Shown here in pieces: positions 51,439 through 58,869 of a stretch of 62,226 nt of DNA. Each line of letters starts with the position of its first letter. Position 1 is the first letter of the stretch. A program made the position numbers and the translations under genes. The notes beneath the pieces are model-generated. The model worked only from the letters and a program-made list of their open reading frames with translations. It made no database searches and was not told where the DNA came from. Origin of the DNA: Candidatus Gemmiger stercoravium (lineage in GTDB: Bacteria; Bacillota; Clostridia; Oscillospirales; Ruminococcaceae); assembly GCA_019119835.1 (NCBI GenBank), contig DWWE01000095.1:1-62226 (forward strand), written 5' to 3'.

Positions 51439-52104
51439 TCACCGTACTTTGTTGCGGTAGATGGCCGTGCTGACCAGCCAGCTGATGAAGAACAGCACAA
51501 GGGAGATCGCCAGGAAGGCGAGGAGCACCAGGAACACGCCCAGGGCGCTGTCCACCGGGATCAGGTTGATCTGCTCCGCATCGCTGGTCCGGAGGAGCTG
51601 GCCGATCCCCAGCACGGAGACCCCCACGAGCACCCCCGTCGCCACGATGGTGACCGAGCGGGCCTTGGCGGCGCCGAACTTGTAGGAAAGCGGCAGGGTC
51701 AGGGCGTTATAGAGGAAGACCAGGGCGGTGGCGGCCAGGTTGCCGGCCAGATAGTTGTGCCACTGGTCGGCCAGGTTCCCGCGGGCCAGCCCGCTGAGCG
51801 AGCAGAGCGATTGGGACAGCAGGAAGCAGATCAGGGTCCAGGCCACCGACAGCAGGTACTTGCTGCCCACGATCTGCGCGGCGGTCACCGGCAGGGTGCG
51901 GGCGTAGGTGTCCCACTGGCTCTGCTCATCCAGGGTCAGGGTACTGCTGACGTACAGCCCGCCCAGAAAAATCAGCGCGTACATCACAAAAATCAAACTG
52001 TCCGAGGCAAAGATCATGGCGGTGTAGCACAGCAGCACCACCAGAAAGTTTTTGTTGTAGGTGGTCCACAGCAGTGTCTGATCCTTACGCAGCAAACCGA
52101 TCAT
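51439..52104 (-). CDS. ABC-2 type transporter permease (YtrABC-like operon)
   Basis: A 221-residue membrane protein with six hydrophobic segments. LLYTAMIFASDSLIFVM-like helices follow MIGLLRKDQTLLWTTYNKNF, the start pattern of the ABC2_membrane_5 group. DEQSQWDTYARTLPVTAAQI, the short amphipathic loop before helix 3, is typical. The start at 52104 is set by GGGAGGGACGAAAA and overlaps the ATPase stop by four bases (ATGA). Together with the ATPase it forms a small exporter or signalling unit. The substrate is unknown; related systems respond to cell-wall-active antimicrobials. Confidence 0.85.
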   Translation of the reverse strand: MIGLLRKDQTLLWTTYNKNFLVVLLCYTAMIFASDSLIFVMYALIFLGGLYVSSTLTLDEQSQWDTYARTLPVTAAQIVGSKYLLSVAWTLICFLLSQSLCSLSGLARGNLADQWHNYLAGNLAATALVFLYNALTLPLSYKFGAAKARSVTIVATGVLVGVSVLGIGQLLRTSDAEQINLIPVDSALGVFLVLLAFLAISLVLFFISWLVSTAIYRNKVR

Positions 52105-52961
52105 TTTTCGTCCCTCCCTGCAGTAAAACGCATGATGTCGTCGATCTTGGCGGGGTCGCACACCGCCCGGGGCAGCGCGGCGCACACGGCCTGCCGCTCT
52201 TTGACCAGGCTTTCGCAGCCGAAGGCGCCCCGGCGGGTGGCCACCACGACCCCGGCGGGCAGGCCGGAAAGGTCGGCCTCGCTGCAGTGCAGCACGCCGT
52301 ACTCCTCCAGCAGCCGGTCCTTGTCCTCCTGGAACAGCAGCCGGCCTTTGTGCAGGTAGGCGATGGAGTCCGCCACCTGCTCCAGGTCGCTGGTGATGTG
52401 GCTGCTCAGCAGGATGCTGTGCCGCTCGTCCTGGATGTATTCCAGGAACAGGTCCAGGATCTCGCCCCGCATCACCGGGTCCAGCCCGGCGGTGGGCTCA
52501 TCCAGCACCAGCAGCTCGGGGGCGTGGGCCAGCGCGGCGGCCAGGTTCAGCTTCATCCGCATCCCGCGGCTGAACTCCTTCATCTTCTGCCGGGGGTCCA
52601 GCCCGAACCGCTCCAGCAGCGCCTCATAATGGTCCGCCTGCCACGCTGCCCGGAACATCCCGGCCATGCAGCGGCCGATCTGGGCCGGGGTCATCCCCAT
52701 AAAGAAGGTGGCGTCCTCAAACACCACCCCCACCCGGGCGCGGGCGGCCGGGTCCTCCGGGCGGCTGCCCAGCAGCTCCACCCGGCCGGCGTCCGGCCGG
52801 GTCACCCCGGTCAGGATCTTGAGGGTGGTGGTCTTGCCGGCTCCGTTTTCGCCCACCAGCCCCACAATGCTGCCCGCCGGCACCACCAGATCAATGGGCC
52901 CCAGGGTGAATTTTTTGTAATGCTTCTCCACCCCTTGCAGGGCGGCGGTTGCGGTCGTCAT
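52101..52961 (-). CDS. ABC transporter ATP-binding protein (YtrB-like)
   Basis: A 286-residue ATPase with Walker A GLVGENGAGKTTTLKILTG (residues about 35-53), Q-loop region VVFEDATFFMGMTPAQIG, signature FSRGMRMKLNLAAALAHAPE (about 130-149, FSRGM in place of LSGGQ, as in this subgroup), Walker B LLVLDEPTAGLDP and the switch His in LLSSHITSDLEQV. The start at 52961 lies two bases past the GntR stop and uses GGGAGGGTTAAGT inside that gene. Its C-terminal region is the variable domain of ABC-2 ATPases. Confidence 0.9.
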   Translation of the reverse strand: MTTATAALQGVEKHYKKFTLGPIDLVVPAGSIVGLVGENGAGKTTTLKILTGVTRPDAGRVELLGSRPEDPAARARVGVVFEDATFFMGMTPAQIGRCMAGMFRAAWQADHYEALLERFGLDPRQKMKEFSRGMRMKLNLAAALAHAPELLVLDEPTAGLDPVMRGEILDLFLEYIQDERHSILLSSHITSDLEQVADSIAYLHKGRLLFQEDKDRLLEEYGVLHCSEADLSGLPAGVVVATRRGAFGCESLVKERQAVCAALPRAVCDPAKIDDIMRFTAGRDEK

Positions 52962-52963
52962 AC

Positions 52964-53335
52964 TTAACCCTCCCACAAAAGCTGTAAAGTCTCGCTCACT
53001 TCGGCCAGGGTAATGCCGCCGCGGCGGGCTGCATCCACGGCTTCCTGCAGGTGGCTCTCCACCTGTTTCAGGCTTTCCTCGCGGTGCAGCGCGGGGTTCT
53101 GGGGCGCCACAAAACTGCCTTTGCCCGGCATTGTGACGATGAACCCGGCGGCCTCCAGGTCTTCATAAGCGCGTTTGGTGGTGATCACGCTGATCCGCAG
53201 TTCCTTGGCCAGCAGCCGGATGCTGGGCAGCGCGTCGCCTTCTTTGAGTTCGCCGGACAGGATCTTGTCCTTGATCTGCCGCGTGATCTGCGCGTAGATC
53301 GGTTCCTGCCCGGTGTTGGAGATGTAAAGCTCCAT
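52964..53335 (-). CDS. GntR family regulator, YtrA subfamily
   Basis: A 123-residue regulator with an N-terminal winged helix (EPIYAQITRQIKDKILSGEL, LPSIRLLAKELRISVITTKR, YEDLEAAGFIVTMPGKGSFV) and only a short helical tail for dimerisation. This is the YtrA pattern, in which the protein represses its own ABC operon until a wall-active compound is present. AAGGAGGACCTGC precedes the ATG. It is the first gene of the operon, and a palindrome lies across its own -10 at 53438-53454, the expected operator. Confidence 0.9.
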   Translation of the reverse strand: MELYISNTGQEPIYAQITRQIKDKILSGELKEGDALPSIRLLAKELRISVITTKRAYEDLEAAGFIVTMPGKGSFVAPQNPALHREESLKQVESHLQEAVDAARRGGITLAEVSETLQLLWEG

Positions 53336-53436
53336 GCAGGTCCTCCTTGCTGTCGGGAAAGCCGGCGCCGCCCCGGGTGCTGTGCCGGTGCGGGCGGTTC
53401 CGCGATAAGACTGAACTGTTCATATCTTATGTACAC

Positions 53437-53465
53437 AGTATATACGATATATACACAGTTGTCAA
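53437..53465 (-). promoter_or_regulatory. Promoter of the GntR-ABC operon
   Basis: On the minus strand, perfect TTGACA (53465-53460), a 17-base spacer and TATACT (53442-53437). A palindrome overlaps the spacer and -10. Confidence 0.85.
53438..53454 (-). promoter_or_regulatory. Candidate GntR operator
   Basis: A perfect dyad GTATATA-CGA-TATATAC within the promoter spacer and -10. Repressor binding here would block polymerase. It also lies between two near-identical ACTGTGTA blocks on the minus strand. Confidence 0.65.
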
Positions 53466-53510
53466 GCGGTCGGGCCAAATTTTTTCAAAAAGACAAAAAA
53501 TAACGGCCCA

Positions 53511-53547
53511 ACAAAAGAAACAGTCCGCGCCGGCGGGCGCGGACTGT
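53511..53547 (-). terminator. Terminator of the DnaC-like/DnaD operon
   Basis: A perfect 12-bp stem (53520-53531 with 53536-53547), loop CCGG or GGCG depending on strand. On the minus strand it is followed by TTCTTTTG. Confidence 0.85.
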
Positions 53548-53574
53548 GTATATGGCGGCCGGTGCGGCCGGGCG

Positions 53575-54534
53575 TCAGGCCAGGCGCTGGTCCTGGCCGA
53601 AGAACTTGAACATCCGGCAGTTGCCCAGCATCCGGCTGGCCACCTTTTCGGTATAGCGGGCCTCAAAGATGGCCTGGTCGGTGATGTTGGTGGTGTAGAC
53701 GGTGGGCCGGTGGCAGAGCATCCGGGTGTTGATCAGCTCATACAGTACGCTGATGGTCAGGGCGGTGATGTGCTCGGTGCCCAGGTCATCCAGGATCAGC
53801 AAGTCGGCCTCCTTGCAGGCGTCCAGCCAGGTGTCCTCGCTGTCCCGGTCGAAATGTTCCCGCCCCAGCTGGGCGGCCAGGGCCGCGCTGCTGGTGTACA
53901 GCACATCGTACCCGCGCTCCAGCACGGCGTCGGCAATGGCCAGCGCCATGTGGGTCTTGCCCAGGCCGGCCCCGCCCATAAACAGCAGGTTGGGGCTCTG
54001 GGCGCTGAACTTTGCGGCGTAATCCCGGCAGTATTTCAGCACCCGGGCCATGTAGGCCCGGGGGGTCCCGCCCAGCTCGGGTTCGGGGGTGTCGGGGTAG
54101 CGGTCCACTTCAAAGGAGGAAAAGGAGCACAGGGCCAGCGGGCTGGCGGCGTTGATCTCCTCCCGCCGCAGCTTGCGGGCCACCTCGGCCACGCAGCGGC
54201 AGGGGGCGCCCCGGTACAGGCCGGTGTCCTGGCACAGGGGGCAGCGGTAGCGGGGGGCCAGCCCGTCGGGGGCGTACCCGGCGGCGGTCAGCGCGGCGTC
54301 CACCGCCTGGCCGGCGGCCTCCAGCCGGGCCCTGGCGGCCCCGGTGTCGCCGCCGCGGGCGGCAGCCATGGCCAGCGCCAGCCCGGCCTGGGTGCGGGCC
54401 TGCTCGGCAGCGGCCAGCTCCGGGTGGGCGGCCAGGGCGGCGGCACGCTGGCGCTGGGCTTCGGTCACGGCGCGCTGGCGCCGCCCGGCCACATGGCGCT
54501 GGGCTTCCCGAAACAGTTCATCCTTGGTACGCAT
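53575..54534 (-). CDS. DnaC/DnaI-like helicase-loader ATPase
   Basis: A 319-residue AAA+ protein that would load the replicative helicase. An N-terminal helical region rich in Ala and Arg is followed by a Cys cluster (YRCPLCQDTG with CRC 14 residues on, about 95-118) that probably binds zinc, as in DnaI. The ATPase has Walker A FMGGAGLGKTHMALAIADAV (about 191-210), Walker B DLLILDDLGTEH (about 245-256) and the sensor TVYTTNI. The arginine-finger region SRMLGNCRMFKFFGQDQR ends the protein, as in DnaC. It follows the DnaD gene by three bases. Confidence 0.9.
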   Translation of the reverse strand: MRTKDELFREAQRHVAGRRQRAVTEAQRQRAAALAAHPELAAAEQARTQAGLALAMAAARGGDTGAARARLEAAGQAVDAALTAAGYAPDGLAPRYRCPLCQDTGLYRGAPCRCVAEVARKLRREEINAASPLALCSFSSFEVDRYPDTPEPELGGTPRAYMARVLKYCRDYAAKFSAQSPNLLFMGGAGLGKTHMALAIADAVLERGYDVLYTSSAALAAQLGREHFDRDSEDTWLDACKEADLLILDDLGTEHITALTISVLYELINTRMLCHRPTVYTTNITDQAIFEARYTEKVASRMLGNCRMFKFFGQDQRLA

Positions 54535-54537
54535 GGC

Positions 54538-55437
54538 TTATCCCTCCGAGTCATCGTCGAAAACAGCGTTCCAATCGGCATGGAACAGGTCCTTTTTGGC
54601 GGCGGCGCCCGCCGGGCGCTGCCCGGTGGACAGGATGTTGCTGCCGGCCAGCTGGCCTTTGCCCCGCACGGCGGCCACGGTGGTCAGCCCCTGGGCCCGC
54701 CAGGACCGCAGGATGCCGTCCACATACCGCACGGTGCGGTGGGCCTCGGCGTGCAGCAGCGCTTCGTGGATCATGTCGGGGCCGAACCCCCATTCCTCAT
54801 ACCAGCGGGTGATGGCGCTGCGCTCCCACCGGGTCAGCTGGCCGGCCTCGGTGCCGAACAAAGCGGCGGTCTCGGCCCAGTGTTCGGCCCGCACGGCCTC
54901 CTGCTTGAGATACTTTTCGGCATCGGCGCCGGTCTCCACGCCGGCGTCCCGCCAACGCAGCAGCTCCCGGCTCACGGCGGCCGCGGTGGGCCGGCCCTGG
55001 CGGGCCACCTCCACACAGCAGGTCAGGATCACATCCGGCTGCCAGCCTTCGTTCAGGTACAAGCCCACCAGCCGCAGCATCTCGCTGCGGCCCAGCGCCC
55101 GGCCCAGCGCGGTCTGGGCCTCCTGGCAGAGCACCGCCACATAGGGGTCGTTCAGGCTGGCCAGGTCGATGGCCCTGGGCCGCTGTTCGGGGGCGGGGGC
55201 GGCGGCCTGGTCCCGCTCCAGCAGTCCGGCGCCGGCCCAGTACTGCAGCGCCCGCTTGGCCGCCTCCACACTCTTGAGCCCCAGGTCGTGGGCAATGGTG
55301 CGGGGGTCCGCCCCGCCGCCGGCCAGCAGGTACAGCGCCACCCGCACGGTGTCGCCGTCCGCCCGGCTCAGGTGGGAAAACACCACCTGGGGCACCGCCA
55401 CCTTCTCTCCGTTTTGTGCTGCCAGCCTGTAGCCCAT
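54538..55437 (-). CDS. DnaD domain protein (replication initiation)
   Basis: A 299-residue primosomal protein. The N-terminal half is a winged-helix-like region (VVFSHLSRADGDTVRVALYL, IAHDLGLKSVEAAKRALQYW). The C-terminal half matches DnaD domains (IDLASLNDPYVAVLCQEAQT is the linker, then the characteristic YEEWGFGPDMIHEALLHAEA and YVDGILRSWRAQGLTTVAA, about 210-275). Its position next to a DnaC-like gene is typical of Firmicute initiation modules. The start at 55437 follows GGAGGGCAAG. The longer frame from 55494 would start upstream, near the -10, and is rejected. Confidence 0.9.
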   Translation of the reverse strand: MGYRLAAQNGEKVAVPQVVFSHLSRADGDTVRVALYLLAGGGADPRTIAHDLGLKSVEAAKRALQYWAGAGLLERDQAAAPAPEQRPRAIDLASLNDPYVAVLCQEAQTALGRALGRSEMLRLVGLYLNEGWQPDVILTCCVEVARQGRPTAAAVSRELLRWRDAGVETGADAEKYLKQEAVRAEHWAETAALFGTEAGQLTRWERSAITRWYEEWGFGPDMIHEALLHAEAHRTVRYVDGILRSWRAQGLTTVAAVRGKGQLAGSNILSTGQRPAGAAAKKDLFHADWNAVFDDDSEG

Positions 55438-55459
55438 CTTGCCCTCCGTCACGGTTCGT

Positions 55460-55478
55460 CGGCGCAGAATCTGCGCCG
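55460..55478 (-). other. Hairpin in the leader of the DnaD operon
   Basis: A near-perfect palindrome (CGGCGCAGA and TCTGCGCCG) in the roughly 55-base leader of the minus-strand transcript. It could be an RNA element or a protein-binding site. The rest of the 305-base gap (55438-55743) holds the two divergent promoters. Confidence 0.4.
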
Positions 55479-55493
55479 GTAGTCTGTTTCCCA

Positions 55494-55522
55494 ATTATAC
55501 CATACTTGCCCGGTTCTGGCAA
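55494..55522 (-). promoter_or_regulatory. Promoter of the DnaD/DnaC-like operon
   Basis: On the minus strand, TTGCCA (55522-55517), a 17-base spacer and perfect TATAAT (55499-55494) with TGG before it. Confidence 0.85.
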
Positions 55523-55625
55523 AAGGGCCCCCGCCCCGGCCCCGGCGCGCCGCCGACAGGCGGTTTGGTGCAGAACAGACAAAAAAACGGGAAAAATCTT
55601 GGCTGTTTTTTTGCCAGGCGCTTGG

Positions 55626-55654
55626 TTGCGCTGAGCATGAAAACAATTTACAAT
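55626..55654 (+). promoter_or_regulatory. Promoter of the PyrE-like gene
   Basis: TTGCGC (55626-55631), a 17-base spacer and TACAAT (55649-55654). Confidence 0.7.
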
Positions 55655-55743
55655 AGACATATAGTCAACAATCGGACTCTTGACACGGCGCCGCCCCAAT
55701 CCGCCGCCGTCCAGGAAACCAGGAAAGAAGGAGTGATCGCCCC

Positions 55744-56382
55744 ATGGCCGTGAATCTGGTCAAGCTGCCCACCAAAAAGAAGGATCTGCTGCTGCGTGTG
55801 GCAAAGGGACATTTCGCCACCAGCCACAGCCACATCAACTATTACATTGATGTGACCATGCAGAAGACCCGCTTGTCCGAAGCCCGCGCCGTGGCGCAGG
55901 AGCTGGTCCGCCACTATGCCTCCACGACGGTGGTGGACACCGTCCTCTGCCTGGACGGCACCGAGGTCATCGGCGCCTGCCTGGCCACCGAGCTGACCCG
56001 CGGCGGCTACATCAACATGAACGCCCACCAGACCATCTATGTGGTCACGCCGGAGCATACCAGCGGCAGCCAGCTGCTTTTCCGGGAGAATACCGCACCG
56101 ATGATCCGCAACAAGCATGTGCTGATCCTGGCGGCCTCGGTCACCACCGGCTTCACCGCCCAGGCCGCGGTGGAAGCGGTGGACTACTACGGCGGGAACG
56201 TGGCCGGCATCACGGCGATCTTTGCCACGGTGGACAGCTGCGCCGGCTACCGGGTCACCTCCATCTTCGATCCCTCCACCCTGGGCGATTACCAGAGCTA
56301 TGATTCCCGCGAATGCCCCTGGTGCAAGCAGGGCAAACCGATCGACGCGCTGGTCAACAGTTTCGGCTATTCCAGCCTGTGA
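55744..56382 (+). CDS. Orotate-phosphoribosyltransferase-like protein
   Basis: A 212-residue phosphoribosyltransferase-fold protein. It has VDTVLCLDGTEVIGACLATE, YVVTPEHTSGSQLLFREN, and the PRPP-loop position HVLILAASVTTGFTAQAAVE. In canonical enzymes this loop reads VDDxxTTG with two acidic residues; here it is AASVTTG, so PRPP binding differs. A C-terminal CPWC motif (ECPWCKQGKP) could bind metal. Related clostridial proteins share these changes, so it is a family trait rather than decay. Annotation as PyrE is common but uncertain. It is transcribed alone, from its own promoter to a strong terminator. Confidence 0.8.
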   Translation: MAVNLVKLPTKKKDLLLRVAKGHFATSHSHINYYIDVTMQKTRLSEARAVAQELVRHYASTTVVDTVLCLDGTEVIGACLATELTRGGYINMNAHQTIYVVTPEHTSGSQLLFRENTAPMIRNKHVLILAASVTTGFTAQAAVEAVDYYGGNVAGITAIFATVDSCAGYRVTSIFDPSTLGDYQSYDSRECPWCKQGKPIDALVNSFGYSSL

Positions 56383-56398
56383 CCCCCTCTTTCAGACC

Positions 56399-56432
56399 AA
56401 AGCCCGGACCGGGAGCGGTCCGGGCTTTTTTT
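56399..56432 (+). terminator. Intrinsic terminator
   Basis: A perfect 11-bp stem (56401-56411 with 56416-56426), loop GGAG, followed by six more T. Confidence 0.92.
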
Positions 56433-56474
56433 GCCTGTTTGCCGGGCAGACTGTAAGGGGAAGGGCGGCTGCCG

Positions 56475-56503
56475 TTGCAACCGGTCGGATTTTGTGGTAT
56501 GCT
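56475..56503 (+). promoter_or_regulatory. Promoter of the exopolysaccharide gene pair
   Basis: TTGCAA (56475-56480), a 17-base spacer and TATGCT (56498-56503) with TGG before the -10. Confidence 0.75.
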
Positions 56504-56534
56504 GGAACGGAACACAGACAAAGGGGGAAAGGCC

Positions 56535-57284
56535 ATGCCGGAGGCCGGGCTGTTTGAGACCTGCGCCATCATGGGCGTGCAGGTGGCGGTGACCGATATG
56601 GACCGCACGCTGCAGCTTTTGCAGGACCATCTGGAGGACTGGCGCGGGCAGTATTTCTGCGTGGCCAACGTACACACGACGGTCACCGCCCACCGGGACG
56701 CCGGCTACCTTGCGGTGCAGAACGGCGCGGCCATGGTGCTGCCGGACGGCGGCCCGCTGTCCGCCTACAGCCGCCGCCACGGCTTCCCGGACGCCAGGCG
56801 GGTCACCGGCCCGGACCTGATGCGCCGGGTGCTGGCCGAGAGCGGCCGCACCGGCTGGACCCATTACTTTTACGGCGGTTCGCCCGAGACGCTGCGCCTG
56901 CTGGCCGACCGCCTGGCCGAGCGCTACCCCGGCGCCCGGGTGGTGGGGATGAAAAGCCCGCCCTACCGCCCGCTGACGCCGGAGGAGGACGCCGCCGACC
57001 TGGCCGAGATCAACGCCGCCCGCCCGGACTTTTTGTGGGTGGGACTGGGCGCGCCCAAGCAGGAGCGCTGGATGGCCGCCCACCGCGGCAAGGTCCCGGC
57101 GCTGATGCTGGGGGTCGGCGCCGCCTTTGACTATGAAGCCGGCAACATCCGCCGTGCGCCGGACTGGATGCAGCGCCATAACCTGGAATGGCTCTATCGG
57201 CTGCTGCAGGACCCGGCCCGGCTGTTCGGCCGGTATTTCTCCACCAATCTTCGCTTTCTTTTGTGGTCGGCGTTCGGGCGCTGA
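56535..57284 (+). CDS. WecG/TagA/CpsF family glycosyltransferase
   Basis: A 249-residue GT26-family enzyme that transfers a sugar (ManNAc-type in known members) to a lipid-linked sugar at the inner membrane face. Motifs are VANVHTTVTAHRDAGYLAVQ (residues about 40-59), MVLPDGGPLSAYSRRHGF, RVTGPDLMRRVL, HYFYGGSPETLRLLADRLAE, DFLWVGLGAPKQERWM (about 165-180) and a C-terminal RRAPDWMQRHNLEWLYRLLQ. The start at 56535 follows GGGGGAAAGG; an upstream ATG at 56499 lies in the -10. The downstream gene encodes a polyprenyl-phosphate sugar transferase, so both probably act in one polysaccharide pathway. Confidence 0.92.
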   Translation: MPEAGLFETCAIMGVQVAVTDMDRTLQLLQDHLEDWRGQYFCVANVHTTVTAHRDAGYLAVQNGAAMVLPDGGPLSAYSRRHGFPDARRVTGPDLMRRVLAESGRTGWTHYFYGGSPETLRLLADRLAERYPGARVVGMKSPPYRPLTPEEDAADLAEINAARPDFLWVGLGAPKQERWMAAHRGKVPALMLGVGAAFDYEAGNIRRAPDWMQRHNLEWLYRLLQDPARLFGRYFSTNLRFLLWSAFGR

Positions 57285-57341
57285 CCCTGGCGGCGCACGC
57301 CCGGAGGGGCGGCGCCAGCACCACCGAACGGGGGACCGCCT

Positions 57342-58787
57342 GTGGCAAAAAAGGATAAGATCCAATATGTTCTCAACTTTGCGGCCGACCTTCTCAGCCT
57401 CTGTGTCAGCGTGCTGCTGTCCTGGCTGGTCACCGACAAGGTCCTGCACGTCCTGTTGGACTACACCCAGGAGGATTGGGGCCAGTTCATCCTGATTCTG
57501 GCCTTCGCCTTCCTGGTGGTGTTTCTCGGCGGCAACGGGGCCTCGGGGCTCACCCGCCGCAGCTGGCGGGCGGAACTGTGGCTCTGCGTCAAAAACACGC
57601 TGCTGCTGGCCGCCGCGCTGGCGGTGGCGCTGCTGCTCACCAAGGCCACCATGCTGGAATCCCGCTATATGTATGTGGGGGTGCTGGGGCTGCATTTCGT
57701 GGGGCTGTTTGTGACCCACACCGCCCTGAAAACCTATCTCAACCGCTATTTTTACAAGGCCAACTTCGCCACCATGGTGGGCATCATCACCACCGTGGAC
57801 CGGGCCGAACCGCTGCTGCGGGACCTCAAGCAGGACTGGGCCAAAAAACTCCAGGGGGTCGTGCTGCTGGACGCGCCGGCCCCCGGCGGGCAGGTGGCCG
57901 GCATCCCGGTGGCGGCCACCTACGAGGGCGCCATGGACTGGATCCGCCGGGAACCGCTGGATGAGGTCTACGTCAGCGTGCCCTACCAGAGCGGCGACTC
58001 GCTGCGCCCGCTGCTCAGCGAGATGGAGAGCATGGGTCTGTGCGTCCACCTCAATGTCACGGTGCTGGAACCCTACACGGCCCCGGCCCGGGGGGACAGC
58101 CCCTGGTTCCCGCGGCTGCGCTCCCAGCTGGAGACCGCCGGCGGCGTGCCCTTTGTGACCATCGCCGCCGCCGAACACGACTTCGGCGCCATGCTTTTCA
58201 AGCGGTGCATCGACATCCTGGGGGCGCTGGTGGGGCTGGTCATCTCGGTGCCGATCATCGCGGTCACCGCCATCCCCCTCAAGCTGGAAAGTCCCGGCCC
58301 GCTGTTTTTCAAACAGAAGCGGGTGGGGCTCAACGGCCGGGTCTTTTCCATCTACAAACTGCGCAGCATGTATGTGGATGCCGAGCAGCGCAAGCAGGAG
58401 CTGATGGCAAAAAACAAGATGCAGGGGCTGATGTTCAAGATGGACGACGACCCCCGCATCACCCGGGTGGGGCGGTTCATCCGCCGGACTTCCATCGACG
58501 AGCTGCCCCAGTTCTGGAATGTGCTGCGGGGGGATATGAGCCTTGTGGGGACCCGCCCGCCCACACTGGACGAGTACGAGCAGTATGACAGCCACCACAA
58601 GCGCCGCCTGTCCATGAAGCCGGGCATCACGGGGCTGTGGCAGGTCAGCGGCCGCAGCGACATCCAGGACTTTGAGGAGGTCGTCAAGCTGGACGTGGCC
58701 TACATCGACCACTGGTCGCTGGCGCTGGATATGCGCATCCTGTTCAAAACGGTGGGGGTGGTGCTCCGCCGCACCGGGGCCGAATGA
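57342..58787 (+). CDS. Polyprenyl glycosylphosphotransferase (WcaJ/CpsE type); GTG start
   Basis: A 481-residue membrane enzyme that starts a polysaccharide unit by moving a sugar-phosphate to undecaprenyl phosphate. Residues about 10-145 hold four membrane helices. A CoA-binding-like domain follows (about 150-270). The catalytic bacterial sugar transferase domain starts at about 287: KRCIDILGALVGLVISVPII, ESPGPLFFKQKRVGLNGRVF, FKMDDDPRITRVGRFIRRTS, IDELPQFWNVLRGDMSLVGT, RPPTLDEYEQY and GITGLWQVSGRSD. GGGGGACC precedes the GTG at 57342. It is the second gene after the WecG/TagA-like transferase. Confidence 0.94.
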   Translation: MAKKDKIQYVLNFAADLLSLCVSVLLSWLVTDKVLHVLLDYTQEDWGQFILILAFAFLVVFLGGNGASGLTRRSWRAELWLCVKNTLLLAAALAVALLLTKATMLESRYMYVGVLGLHFVGLFVTHTALKTYLNRYFYKANFATMVGIITTVDRAEPLLRDLKQDWAKKLQGVVLLDAPAPGGQVAGIPVAATYEGAMDWIRREPLDEVYVSVPYQSGDSLRPLLSEMESMGLCVHLNVTVLEPYTAPARGDSPWFPRLRSQLETAGGVPFVTIAAAEHDFGAMLFKRCIDILGALVGLVISVPIIAVTAIPLKLESPGPLFFKQKRVGLNGRVFSIYKLRSMYVDAEQRKQELMAKNKMQGLMFKMDDDPRITRVGRFIRRTSIDELPQFWNVLRGDMSLVGTRPPTLDEYEQYDSHHKRRLSMKPGITGLWQVSGRSDIQDFEEVVKLDVAYIDHWSLALDMRILFKTVGVVLRRTGAE

Positions 58788-58790
58788 GAC

Positions 58791-58842
58791 AAACAGAAAA
58801 AAGCCGCTCTTCCCGGCAGGGGAGAGCGGCTTTTTTCTGTTT
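58791..58842. terminator. Bidirectional terminator
   Basis: A 20-bp stem (58791-58810 with 58823-58842) with A and T tracts on its outer arms. It serves the sugar transferase gene and the convergent polymerase-like gene. Confidence 0.88.
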
Positions 58843-58869
58843 TGGCATTGAGGGGATTGGGCCGCCGGC

